Assembly: GCF_006539165.1 (NCBI RefSeq)
Contig: NZ_BJMM01000007.1
Span: forward strand, 1-64,000
Source: Streptomyces cacaoi
GTDB lineage: Bacteria; Actinomycetota; Actinomycetes; Streptomycetales; Streptomycetaceae
DNA: 64,000 nt
Reading direction: 5' to 3'
Shown here: in pieces, positions 17,145-25,243 of the stretch
Numbering within the stretch: the stretch's first letter is position 1
Layout of the letters: the number at the start of each line of letters is the position of its first letter
The notes under the pieces: generated by a model
Seen by the model: only the letters and a program-made list of their open reading frames with translations
Told to the model about the DNA's origin: nothing
Database searches by the model: none
Translations under genes and position numbers: made by a program

Positions 17145-18305
17145 GTGAGCGCCATATCCCTCATCCTGCTGTGCGCCGCGGCCACGGCCACCGCGCTGGG
17201 CGGAGCGGCACTGCACACCGCGCGCGGACTGCGCCGCCAGCTGACGCAGCTGCGCACACAGCTGCACGAGCTGTCGGCCGAGCGCGCCGGGCAGACCTCG
17301 GCCGTGCCGCACGCGCGGGACGGCCGCACGGAGCCCGCCGCCGCGGAACCCGCGGGCGGACGGCCGGTGTCCGGACCGTTCGCCGAGGAGATCCGCGCCG
17401 CGGTCGCCGCCGCGCTCGCCGACGAACGGGAGCGCGAACTCGCCGAGGCACGCGCCTTCTGGGCCGCACAGGAGGCCCGCGACACCGGGCCCGGCTCCGG
17501 CTCCCTGCTCGCCGGCCACGGCACCGAGTACGAGATCGTCGACAGCGAACTGTCCGACTTCGCCGACTCGTTGGACGCGCTGGGCGACGGCGAGGAGTGG
17601 CCGGCGCCGGGCGACACCGGCGAGGTCTTCATCCCCCGCCAGGCCGGCCCCGACGAGCGCGACATCGACGTCCCCGAGTCGTTCCTGGAGACGCTGGAGT
17701 CGCTGGAATCCCTGGAGTCCCTGGGCTCCCCCGAGCCGCCGGAGTCCGGTGAGCCCTCCGGCGCCGTCCCGCCGTGCCGCTCGGGCCCGCACGCCGATGC
17801 CCCCGGTGAGCCCGGCGCCGACGACCCGGCCCACGCGCCCGCCGAGGAGCCCACGAGCCCCCGCGGCCGGGACGAGGACGGCCCCGAGGAGGAGTCCGCC
17901 GAGCTGGCCGCCGCCCGGCGCCGGCACCCCTCGCAGCCCGACTTCACGCTCTCCGGAGAGCCCGTCGTCCCCGGCCACGCCCCCTCGCACGCACCGACCG
18001 TCGCCGACCACGAGCGCACCGTCGAGCGCCTGGCCGAACTCGCGGACGCCCGCACCCCGTTGGCCGATGTCCGGCCCGGCCCGCTGGGCACCCTGGACGT
18101 CTACGTCTTCGAGGACGGCACGACCGTGTGCCTCTCGCCCGGCCACCGGGCCACCAGCGAGGCGCTCGCGGACGCGCTGCGGCTGGGGGACCCGCCGGTC
18201 CTGCTGGGCGGCTCGGGCGTCGCCGGCTCCTATGCCCTCACCTTCGGCTTCGCCGACGGCAGGACGGCCTATCTGCTGGCGGACCGCGTCATCACCTCGG
18301 TGTGA
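17145..18305 (+). CDS. Membrane-anchored acidic protein, unknown role
   Basis: A 386-residue protein I do not recognise. An N-terminal hydrophobic helix (ISLILLCAAATATALGGAAL) is followed by a coiled-coil-like stretch (RRQLTQLRTQLHELSAER), a long acidic Pro/Glu/Ser linker with LESLESLESLGS repeats around residues 180-200, and a compact ~90-residue C-terminal part starting near HERTVERLAELADA. Its last strands (YVFEDGTTVCLSPGH, YALTFGFADGRTAYLLADR) look like a small beta domain. Start GTG behind GGGAG. The 270-base upstream gap holds only the preceding hairpin and G-rich runs. Confidence 0.75.
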   Translation: MSAISLILLCAAATATALGGAALHTARGLRRQLTQLRTQLHELSAERAGQTSAVPHARDGRTEPAAAEPAGGRPVSGPFAEEIRAAVAAALADERERELAEARAFWAAQEARDTGPGSGSLLAGHGTEYEIVDSELSDFADSLDALGDGEEWPAPGDTGEVFIPRQAGPDERDIDVPESFLETLESLESLESLGSPEPPESGEPSGAVPPCRSGPHADAPGEPGADDPAHAPAEEPTSPRGRDEDGPEEESAELAAARRRHPSQPDFTLSGEPVVPGHAPSHAPTVADHERTVERLAELADARTPLADVRPGPLGTLDVYVFEDGTTVCLSPGHRATSEALADALRLGDPPVLLGGSGVAGSYALTFGFADGRTAYLLADRVITSV

Positions 18306-18327
18306 ACCGGCGCGCGGCCGGGCGGCC

Positions 18328-18675
18328 TCAGTGGATGCGCGCGTCCGCCGCCCGCACCTCGGCGAGCGCCTCCGCCAGTTCGCCGGCCGCGCCGGCGGAC
18401 GGCGCCCCGGCGAGCGCCTGGGCCAGATCGTGCCCCGCGACGGCGAGTTGATCACCCACGGCGAAGATCCCGGCGTCCGGGAGCGTCCTCGGCTCCCCGC
18501 CGCCGGGGCCGCCCCCGGCGAACTCCAGCCGCTGCGCGCGGTACGCGAGGTCCTGCGCCAGCGTCAATCCCTCCTGCGCGGCACCCCGCGTCAACCTGCT
18601 CTGCGGCAGCGCCCGTAGCCGGTCGGCGAGCCGTTCCACGGCGGTGATCAGGGGCGTTGTGTCGACGGAGGGCAT
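18328..18675 (-). CDS. Conserved helical hypothetical protein
   Basis: A 115-residue soluble Ala/Leu-rich protein, probably all helical, with no recognised domain. It is convergent with the 386-residue gene (22-base gap) and divergent from the DUF4287 gene. No Shine-Dalgarno is visible; TAGGCT on the minus strand ends 6 bases before the ATG, fitting a leaderless transcript. The codon pattern is typical of its neighbours, which supports it as real. Confidence 0.65.
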   Translation of the reverse strand: MPSVDTTPLITAVERLADRLRALPQSRLTRGAAQEGLTLAQDLAYRAQRLEFAGGGPGGGEPRTLPDAGIFAVGDQLAVAGHDLAQALAGAPSAGAAGELAEALAEVRAADARIH

Positions 18676-18770
18676 CCGGTAAGCCTATGCGCCCGTTCCG
18701 GGCTGTTGCCAACGCCGTCACGCTCAGGCAACGTGGCGTCAAGGACTCACCGAAGCGTCCGGAGGCGCCG

Positions 18771-18998
18771 ATGTCCCAAGTCTTCTCGGAAGAGACCCAC
18801 CGGAACCTGCTCTCCCGCATTCCCCACTGCACGGGCCGCGAAGTCTCCGAATGGCTGCGCGCCGTGGACGAAGGGCCCTCCCTTCTCCGCTTCGAAGAGA
18901 AGGTGAGCTGGCTCCGCGGCGAGCACAACCTCGCCTACGGACACGCGAAGGCCATCATCCACGAGCACGACCTGCGCCGCGCCGCCCGCAATCTGTAA
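18771..18998 (+). CDS. DUF4287-type small protein
   Basis: A 75-residue protein of the DUF4287 family, helix-rich, with FSEETHRNLLSRIPHCTGREVSEWL at the start and the typical GEHNLAYGHAKAIIHEHDL ending. Function unknown. The ATG is fixed by GGAGG 5 bases upstream; longer open frame before it is in the divergent promoter region. It ends in TAA, then a 12-base hairpin. Confidence 0.85.
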   Translation: MSQVFSEETHRNLLSRIPHCTGREVSEWLRAVDEGPSLLRFEEKVSWLRGEHNLAYGHAKAIIHEHDLRRAARNL

Positions 18999-19048
18999 CC
19001 CCGGACCGAGGAGATGAACCGCCGGGTGTGAACCCCCGGACAGCGAAA

Positions 19049-19075
19049 GGCCCGGAAGGCATCGCCTTCCGGGCC
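19049..19075. terminator. Bidirectional hairpin terminator
   Basis: GGCCCGGAAGGC pairs perfectly with GCCTTCCGGGCC around a 3-base loop, preceded by AAA and followed by CTT. It lies between the convergent DUF4287 and Bax-inhibitor genes. Confidence 0.8.
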
Positions 19076-19119
19076 CTTCCCGTCTCCGCGCCGCCCGGCC
19101 GGGGCCGGTGGCGCAGCGG

Positions 19120-19974
19120 TCAGTTGTCGCCCTGCAGGATGGCGACCAGCCGCAGGAACTCCATGTAGATCCACACCAGGGTGAGCGTCAGGCCGAACGC
19201 GGCCAGCCAGGACTCCTCCTTGGGGGCGCCGTAGGCGATGCCGTCCTCGACCTGCTTGAAGTCCAGGGCCAGGAACAGCGCGCCCAGCACGATGCCGATG
19301 ACGCCGAACAGGATGCCCAGGCCGCCGCTGCGGAAGCCGAGGCCGTCACCGCCGCCGAACACGGCGAAGAGCATGTTGACCGCCATCAGCAGCACGAAGC
19401 CGATCGCCGCGGCCATCACGAAGCGGTAGAACCGCTGGGTGACACGGATGATCCGCGTCTTGTAGAGCACCAGCACCGCGGCGAACACCGCCATGGTGCC
19501 GATCACCGCCTGCATCGCGGCGCCGTTGACGTATCCGTCGACGAAGTTGCTGAGCGCGCCCAGGAAGAGGCCCTCGAAGACGGCGTAGGCCAGGATGAGC
19601 GCCGGCACCGCCTTGCGCTTGAACGCCTGGATCAGCGACAGCACCATCGCCACGAGCGCGGCACCGACGGCCAGGCCCAGCGACATGTCGGTGACCCACG
19701 CGACGGCGGCGGCCACGATGACCAGGCCGACGGTCGTCCCCGTACGGGCGACGACGTCGTCCATCGTCATCCGGCCGGCCTGCGGCGGGGCCGCCGGCGG
19801 CGCTGCGTAGGGGCTGCCCGCGGTCTGCGGCTGGGCGTACGGGTTGGCCTGCTGCGCGTAAGGGTTCGTGGCGTACGGGTTCCCGGCCTGCGGCTGCTGC
19901 TGAGCCTGGAAACCGGCATAGCCGTTGTCGCGGCTGAACCCCCGACGCGAGAAGACCGGGTTGCTGCTCCTCAT
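19120..19974 (-). CDS. Bax inhibitor-1/YccA family membrane protein
   Basis: A 284-residue protein with seven predicted membrane helices from about residue 75 on. These proteins are membrane channels or stress-linked factors of uncertain bacterial role. The cytosolic lead is Gln/Asn/Pro-rich with tandem NPYA units (residues ~30-55). The start ATG has GGAGG 6 bases upstream; additional open frame ahead of it lacks conservation. It lies downstream of DoxX on the same strand but 405 bases apart, so it is probably a separate transcript. Confidence 0.9.
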   Translation of the reverse strand: MRSSNPVFSRRGFSRDNGYAGFQAQQQPQAGNPYATNPYAQQANPYAQPQTAGSPYAAPPAAPPQAGRMTMDDVVARTGTTVGLVIVAAAVAWVTDMSLGLAVGAALVAMVLSLIQAFKRKAVPALILAYAVFEGLFLGALSNFVDGYVNGAAMQAVIGTMAVFAAVLVLYKTRIIRVTQRFYRFVMAAAIGFVLLMAVNMLFAVFGGGDGLGFRSGGLGILFGVIGIVLGALFLALDFKQVEDGIAYGAPKEESWLAAFGLTLTLVWIYMEFLRLVAILQGDN

Positions 19975-20173
19975 CTCACTCCTCCATGGGCCGCACGGCA
20001 CGGCCTCCGCTCCAGCGTAATGCGTCAGTAAAAACAGCACGCTAGTGCAGAAACAACAACGGAGGAAAGGCACGGATCGTTCCCGTTCCCCCGGGTGGCG
20101 CGCACCGTCGGCGCGTCCGGGAACCGGTGCGCCGGAGGGGCAGACGGGAACGCCCCCATCGTGTTACTTTCTA

Positions 20174-20203
20174 CACTGCTGTAGTAATCCCCGTACAGCA
20201 GTG
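20174..20203. promoter_or_regulatory. 10-base inverted repeat upstream of Bax-inhibitor gene
   Basis: CACTGCTGTA and TACAGCAGTG are perfect inverted copies separated by 10 bases. They lie in an AT-richer pocket of the 405-base gap between the DoxX stop and the Bax-inhibitor start (19975-20379). It may be an operator or the DoxX terminator. Nothing else in this gap is recognisable. Confidence 0.5.
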
Positions 20204-20379
20204 CGCCCGGGCCGGGCACCCGTCGGCCCGGGCACTCCCCATGGTCCGGGCCCGGCGCATCCAGGTGCGTGCGGCCCGGGCCTCCGGTTCCGGCGCCGGG
20301 CGAGACCCCGCCGCCGGAACCCCTGGAACTCCCGGCCCCCCGGTTTCCCGGCCCCCGAGCCGCCGCTCCCGGCGGCCGG

Positions 20380-20961
20380 TCACGAGCGGACGAGCAGCAC
20401 CGCCCCGGCGAGCACCGCGCCCAGCACCAGCGCACCGGCGCCGAACGCCAGCCGCCGCGCGCGCAGGACCCGCAGCACCGGCAGCGCGTGGTCCACGGCC
20501 AGCCGCCCCGGCCCGGTGAGCGCGAGCCCCGCGGCGGCCACCGTCAGCAGCACCTCGTACTCCACCCCATCGGGCGCGAAGAAGCCGCCGCCCCACTTGA
20601 CGGCGAGCGCGTTGAGCATCGTCCCGAACACGGCGGCACCGGCCAGCGGGGTGAGCAGCCCGACGGCGAGGCCGAGCCCGCCCAGCGTCTCGGTGAGCCC
20701 GGCCACCACGGCCATCGCCTTGCCGGAGGGGTAGCCGGCCGAGCCGAAGAACGCGGCGGTGCCGTCCAGCCCGCCGCCGCCGAACCAGCCGAAGAGCTTC
20801 TGCGATCCGTGCGCGGCCATGGTCAGCCCGACGACGAGCCGCAGCACCAGCAGCCCGGCGTCGATCCCGGACTGTTCGGTGGCGGCCCCCTCCCCCGCGG
20901 GCGCCGTGCCGGGCCGGGCGACGGGGGGATCGACGGGCGGAGCGGTGTGGGGGGACGACAT
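20380..20961 (-). CDS. DoxX-family membrane protein
   Basis: A 193-residue protein with four membrane helices; the DoxX core is LLVLRLVVGLTMAAHGSQKLFGWFGG near residue 35. DoxX proteins are membrane oxidoreductase partners in thiol or redox stress. About 30 Pro/Ala-rich residues precede the core. AGGAGG lies 9 bases before the ATG. It is divergent from a MarR gene with two operator copies between, so it is the probable MarR target. Confidence 0.88.
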   Translation of the reverse strand: MSSPHTAPPVDPPVARPGTAPAGEGAATEQSGIDAGLLVLRLVVGLTMAAHGSQKLFGWFGGGGLDGTAAFFGSAGYPSGKAMAVVAGLTETLGGLGLAVGLLTPLAGAAVFGTMLNALAVKWGGGFFAPDGVEYEVLLTVAAAGLALTGPGRLAVDHALPVLRVLRARRLAFGAGALVLGAVLAGAVLLVRS

Positions 20962-21033
20962 GAGCGCGAGCCTCCTGAGTGCGGACCGGCGAACCGGCAG
21001 ACCGGCGGACCGGCAACGTGTACGAGCCAAGTA

Positions 21034-21095
21034 GTTCAAATTCGAACTCAGCAGACGGTACACAGCAGGTTCGAATTTGAACAACCCCGTACAAT
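21034..21095. promoter_or_regulatory. Two inverted operator copies and MarR -10 box
   Basis: GTTCAAATTCGAAC (21034-21047) and its exact reverse complement GTTCGAATTTGAAC (21069-21082) lie 35 bases apart between doxX and marR. Each is itself a near-palindrome. TACAAT at 21090-21095 is 7 bases before the marR ATG, which places the right-hand operator over the -35 region. This fits autorepression and co-control of DoxX. Confidence 0.75.
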
Positions 21096-21102
21096 GGGCC
21101 GC

Positions 21103-21570
21103 ATGGCTGAGACCAGGTGGCTCGACGAGCGGGAGATGGCGGCCTGGCACGGCTTCCTGGAGGCGACCAGCCGGGTCTCCCGGCATGTGGAGACCCAGCT
21201 CAAGGAGGACGCGGGCCTGTCCCACGCGCAGTACGAGATCCTCGTGCGGCTCTCCGCCACCGAGGGCGGGGAACTGCGCATGACCGAACTCGCCGAGGGC
21301 CTGTTCACCTCCAAGAGCGGACTCACCTACCAGATCGGGCAGTTGGAGAAGCGCGGGCTGGTGCACCGCCGCTCCTGCCCCACCGACGTCCGGGGCGTCC
21401 TCGCCGTCCTCACCCCCGCCGGCCGCGAGGCCCTGCGCCGCTCCGCGCCCGGGCACGTGGCGGCGGTGCGCGAGGCGCTGATCGACGTCCTGGAGCCGGA
21501 CGAGCTCGACGCCCTCGCGCGCGCCCTCGGACGCGTCGGCGGCCGGCTGCGCCCGCACCCGGCCGACTGA
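21103..21570 (+). CDS. MarR-family regulator of doxX
   Basis: A 155-residue winged-helix protein. The HTH is LRMTELAEGLFTSKSGLTYQIGQLEKRGL and the wing is VHRRSCPTDVRGVLAVLTPAG. Cys in the wing could be redox-active (speculative). The ATG at 21103 lies 7 bases after TACAAT with no ribosome site, implying a leaderless message; an in-frame ATG 9 bases earlier is possible. Two inverted operators lie just upstream. Confidence 0.9.
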   Translation: MAETRWLDEREMAAWHGFLEATSRVSRHVETQLKEDAGLSHAQYEILVRLSATEGGELRMTELAEGLFTSKSGLTYQIGQLEKRGLVHRRSCPTDVRGVLAVLTPAGREALRRSAPGHVAAVREALIDVLEPDELDALARALGRVGGRLRPHPAD

Positions 21571-21630
21571 GCCGCACCGGATCCCGGCGCGACCGCCGGA
21601 CGCGGCCGGGCTGCGGGCACACGGCCCGGC

Positions 21631-22557
21631 TCAGCCGGGCGGCGGGGGCAGCAGATCGAGCGGCGGGATCAGCACCTCCTCCTCGTAGTCGAGGTGCGCC
21701 TCCAACTCCCGGGTCATCCGGACCAGTTCCGCACGGAAGCGCTCCGGGTCGCTCTCCGCCACGCCGTCCAGCAGCGCCACGAGGCGGGCCCGGAGCGCGT
21801 CGACGACCCGGTGCTCGGCACGCAGCCGCTCCACGGCCGGCGCCAGATGCGGATGGGCGCGCAGGATCGCCGGGAGCGCGCCCTGCTCCTCCAGGGTGTG
21901 GTGGGTGTGCAGGGACTCGCAGAACGCGAGGCAGTGCTGCCGGATCCGCAGCCCCGGAACCGCCGGCGGGGCCGCCGTGCCGCCCCGTTCCCGTGCGGCG
22001 AAGTACGCCTCCGTCTCGTCCCGGACATGCCGCAGCTGTGTGCGCAGCCAGGTGTGCACCTCCCGCAGCTTGTCCCCGAAACCGGTGAACGGTGCGTCCA
22101 CGTAGGGGCGTTCGAGCCGGACGACGGGCAGGGCGCGTGCGGTCGCGGCCTGGTGGTCGGCGTAGCCGGGCGCGCGCTCGACCACGTGCGCGAACGCCCG
22201 CTCGCGCGCCGCCCCTTCGAGGGGAACGGCGACGGCGCCGAAGTCGTCCTCGCCCACCTCGACGCGGACCATCGGATGGGCCAGCAGATTGCGGTACCAG
22301 TCGGGGTGGCGCGGGGCACCGCCGGCCGAGGCGACGACGAGCAGCCGGCCGGGGCCCGGATCCCCGCTCTCCGGCTCCTCGCGGACGAAGCCGAGCGGCA
22401 CGGTCTGCTCCCGCCCGGTACGGGCTCCGACGGTGGTGAGCAGCAGCAGATCGCCGCCCTCGAACATGCCGCCGACGCGACCGGCGTTGGCCCGGAACTC
22501 CTCCACGACGGGCCGGTTGACGTCGCTGACGCGGGCGGGCGGATGGCTGAAGGGCAA
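21631..22557 (-). CDS. F420-type nitroreductase fused to hemerythrin HHE domain
   Basis: A 308-residue two-domain protein. Residues ~10-150 are a deazaflavin (F420)-dependent nitroreductase/Ddn-type domain: GGDLLLLTTVGARTGREQ and RHPDWYRNLLAHPMVRVEVG. Residues ~165-305 are a hemerythrin cation-binding domain with iron-type ligands in LHTHHTLEEQG and HLDYEEEVLIPP. I chose the TTG at 22557: AGGAGG lies exactly 6 bases upstream and conserved sequence starts soon after, while longer starts read through repetitive G/C-rich sequence. It suggests a redox or oxygen/NO-responsive F420 enzyme (inference). Confidence 0.88.
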   Translation of the reverse strand: MPFSHPPARVSDVNRPVVEEFRANAGRVGGMFEGGDLLLLTTVGARTGREQTVPLGFVREEPESGDPGPGRLLVVASAGGAPRHPDWYRNLLAHPMVRVEVGEDDFGAVAVPLEGAARERAFAHVVERAPGYADHQAATARALPVVRLERPYVDAPFTGFGDKLREVHTWLRTQLRHVRDETEAYFAARERGGTAAPPAVPGLRIRQHCLAFCESLHTHHTLEEQGALPAILRAHPHLAPAVERLRAEHRVVDALRARLVALLDGVAESDPERFRAELVRMTRELEAHLDYEEEVLIPPLDLLPPPPG

Positions 22558-22962
22558 AAAGAACCTCCTGGTCGAGGCCGGGGGCCCGGACGGCACGGAG
22601 CGGCGCGGCACTGCGTGGCGCGGCACGGCGCTCCTCGGCGCACGGCGGCTCGGCAGGGCACGGGCGCGTGCCGAGCGGGCACCCCGGAAGGGAAGAAAGC
22701 AGGGAACGGAGAAGAGCACGCGAGAAGGGCGTGCTCGCGGTGTGCGGGTCAGCGGGCGGGCCGGCCGGTGTCGCTCGGCTCCGTGCTGCGCTGCGTCAGA
22801 TGGCGGCTGTCTTCATCAGGCCGCTCCTCGGGTCCGGTGCCTCCATGCCATCGCCGTCCTCCCGGTCGATGTCACGCGACACGAGGGGTCATTGAAGTCG
22901 GCGCACCCGGGGCCGTCAAGAGCCGGGCGCGGCAGCAGCGGTCCCGCACCGGTGGGCGCGGG
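22558..22962. other. Gene-free gap with possible tiny ORFs
   Basis: A 405-base gap between two minus-strand genes. The left half holds GGCACGGAGCGGCGCGG-type short repeats. Near 22796-22851 on the minus strand GGGAGG is followed by two overlapping tiny frames of 11 and 16 codons. The promoter of the nitroreductase-hemerythrin gene must lie here. No RNA gene is recognised. Confidence 0.4.
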
Positions 22963-23583
22963 TCAGCCGTACAGCTCCGCCAGGCTCCGCTCCAGCTGTC
23001 CGCGCGCCTCGGCCGCGTCCACGACACCGAGCAGCACATATGAGGCGAGCCCCTCCGCCTGCGCGACCAACGCCCGGGCGGCCGCGCGCGGTTCGAGCCC
23101 TTCGGGGACGGTGCCGGCCCGCTGCTCGGCGGACAGCAGCGCGGCCATCCGGTCGTGGAACCCGGCGTAGAGGGCGCGCAGCTTGGCGGCGATGGCCTCG
23201 TCCGCCAGCGCCCGCGCGATGAACGACTGGCGCACCCGCAGATGCGCGGTGGACGCCGCGTCGTACGGGATCAGTTCGTCCAGGACGATGCGCAGCACCT
23301 CGGCCGGGCGCGCCTCTTCCAGGGGCCCTTCGGCGCGCTCCCGGATGCGTGCCTCGCTCAGCTCGTTGCCCCGGTCGAACGCGGCCTCGATCAGCCGCTG
23401 CTTCGCCGGGAAGTAGTGCTGCACCCGGCCGGGCGACACACCGGCCCGCCGGGCGACCTCCGTCAACGACACGCCGTCCAGGCCGAGTTCGACGACGACG
23501 GCCAGCACGGCGTCGGCGATCTCCGCCCGCCGCTCGTCGTGGTGCCGGCCCGGTCCACGGGGGCGTGCGGGTCGGTTCGGCAT
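22963..23583 (-). CDS. TetR-family regulator of the adjacent exporter
   Basis: A 206-residue TetR repressor. The HTH is VSLTEVARRAGVSPGRVQHYFPAKQRLIEAAF near residue 45, followed by an all-helical ligand domain. The ATG with GGAGGAG upstream is preferred over an ATG 24 bases earlier. It is divergent from an MFS exporter with a CGATGTG/CACATCG dyad between, the classic arrangement for ligand-induced efflux. Confidence 0.9.
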   Translation of the reverse strand: MPNRPARPRGPGRHHDERRAEIADAVLAVVVELGLDGVSLTEVARRAGVSPGRVQHYFPAKQRLIEAAFDRGNELSEARIRERAEGPLEEARPAEVLRIVLDELIPYDAASTAHLRVRQSFIARALADEAIAAKLRALYAGFHDRMAALLSAEQRAGTVPEGLEPRAAARALVAQAEGLASYVLLGVVDAAEARGQLERSLAELYG

Positions 23584-23685
23584 CGGTTGGCTCCTCCGGT
23601 CGGCCACCGGCCGACGGGCGCGCCTCGCCGACCGGGACGCACTTTACCCATGCGTCCGCATTGGAAAGAAAGGGCTCCGGCTTTA

Positions 23686-23701
23686 CGATGTGAGCACATC
23701 G
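23686..23701. promoter_or_regulatory. TetR-type operator CGATGTG-AG-CACATCG
   Basis: A perfect 7-base dyad with a 2-base centre, 17 bases before the exporter start and about 100 bases before the tetR start. TTTACG just to the left adds A/T-rich promoter-like sequence. It probably binds the adjacent TetR. Confidence 0.6.
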
Positions 23702-23717
23702 AAATGGGAGGGTTGCT

Positions 23718-25187
23718 GTGCCGGGAAGCGTGCGGGCCGACGGGCGGCGCCCGAGAGGCTCGCTGCGGCGGGGCGGCGCGCCGTGGCGGGTGCTGGCGCT
23801 GGCCTGCTCGGCGCAGTTCCTGGTCGTGCTCGACGTGTCCGTCGTGAACGTCGCGCTGCCGGCCGTCCGGGACTCCCTCGGCTTCCGCTCCGGCGGCCTC
23901 GCCTGGGTCGCCAACTCCTACGCCCTGGCCTTCGCCGGGTGCCTGCTGCTCGGCGGGCGCCTCGCCGATCTGTACGGGCACCGACGGGTGTTCGCCCGCG
24001 GTCTCGCGCTGTTCACCGGAGCGAGCCTCGCCGGCGGGCTGGCCACCACCCCCGCGGCGCTGCTCGCCGCCCGCACGGGCCAGGGGCTCGGCGCCGCCGT
24101 CCTCGCACCCGCCACGCTGACGCTGGTGACCGCCGCCTTCCCCGAAGGGGCCCGCCGCGCCCGGGCGTTGGCGGTGTGGACGGCCGTCTCCTCCGCCGGC
24201 GGCGCCGCCGGGAACGTGCTGGGCGGGCTGCTCACCGAGACCCTCGGCTGGCGCTCCGTCCTGCTCGTCAACGTCCCGGCCGGCCTCGCCCTGCTCGTCG
24301 CGGCACGCACCGGCCGCACCCCCCGCAGCCCTCGCACCCCCCGCAGCCCTCGCACCGCACCGGCACCGGAGGCTCCGGCACCGGGCCCGGGCCGTCCGGC
24401 CCGGCTGGATGTGCCGGGAGCGGTCACCGCGACCGCCGGGGCCGCCGCGCTCACCTACGGCCTCAGCAGCGCGCAGGAGTCGGGCTGGGGCGCGCCCGGG
24501 ACGCTGTGCGCCCTGCTCGGCGGGGCCGTGGCGCTCGCCGTCTTCGCGCTCGTCGAAATCCGGTACGCCGCACGGCCGTTGCTCCCGCCCCGGCTGCTGC
24601 GGCTGCGCGCCGTGGCCGTGGGCAACGCCCTGATGCTGCTGGCGGGCGCCTGTCTACAGACCCCCGTCTGGTACTTCCTCACGTTCTACATGCAGGACGT
24701 GCTCGGCTACTCGGCGCTGCGCACCGGCCTCGGCTTCCTGCCGCACACGCTGGTCGCCGTGGTGGTGGGCGTCCGCGTCACGCCGTATCTGATGCGACGG
24801 CTGCCGCACCGCACGCTGATCGTGACCGGCGCCCTCGTCTGCGCCGCCGGCTTCCTGTGGCAGAGCCGCGCCGGTGCCGGCGACGGCTACCCGGGCGGCG
24901 TTCTCGGCCCCGCCGTCGTCTTCTCCCTCGGCGGCGCGCTGTTCAGCACCCCGGCGACGGCGCAGGTCACCTCCGGCGTCCCGGCCGCCGACGCGGGCGC
25001 CGCAGCGGGCCTGATGAACACCGCCAAGCAGTTCGGCGGCGCCCTGGGGCTGGCCGCCCTGCTCTCCCTGTCCGGCGACGCCGCCCGCCCGGACGACCAC
25101 ACCGCCGTCTTCCTCGCCATGGCGGCCCTGCTGCTCGCCACCGCCGCGCTCGCTCTCCTGCTGCCCCGGACCCGCACACCGGACTGA
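23718..25187 (+). CDS. MFS exporter, DHA2 (EmrB/QacA) type
   Basis: A 489-residue membrane transporter with 13-14 predicted helices. TM1 carries LDVSVVNVALPAV, typical of 14-TM drug:proton antiporters, and the TM2-3 loop is GGRLADLYGHRRVF. A Pro/Arg/Thr insert (RTPRSPRTPRSPR, encoded by a tandem DNA repeat at 24319-24360) sits in the central cytoplasmic loop. GTG start behind GGGAGGG. It is probably induced through the divergent TetR. Confidence 0.92.
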   Translation: MPGSVRADGRRPRGSLRRGGAPWRVLALACSAQFLVVLDVSVVNVALPAVRDSLGFRSGGLAWVANSYALAFAGCLLLGGRLADLYGHRRVFARGLALFTGASLAGGLATTPAALLAARTGQGLGAAVLAPATLTLVTAAFPEGARRARALAVWTAVSSAGGAAGNVLGGLLTETLGWRSVLLVNVPAGLALLVAARTGRTPRSPRTPRSPRTAPAPEAPAPGPGRPARLDVPGAVTATAGAAALTYGLSSAQESGWGAPGTLCALLGGAVALAVFALVEIRYAARPLLPPRLLRLRAVAVGNALMLLAGACLQTPVWYFLTFYMQDVLGYSALRTGLGFLPHTLVAVVVGVRVTPYLMRRLPHRTLIVTGALVCAAGFLWQSRAGAGDGYPGGVLGPAVVFSLGGALFSTPATAQVTSGVPAADAGAAAGLMNTAKQFGGALGLAALLSLSGDAARPDDHTAVFLAMAALLLATAALALLLPRTRTPD

Positions 25188-25243
25188 GCCCGGCGGTCGC
25201 CGTGCACGGCTCCCGGCACCCTGACGGCCTGCGCCCCGGCGGC

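Noticed and set aside
21605-21630. Hairpin between marR and the nitroreductase-hemerythrin gene
   Set aside because: Only a 7-base G/C stem with an 11-base loop; too weak in this GC-rich DNA to call a terminator.
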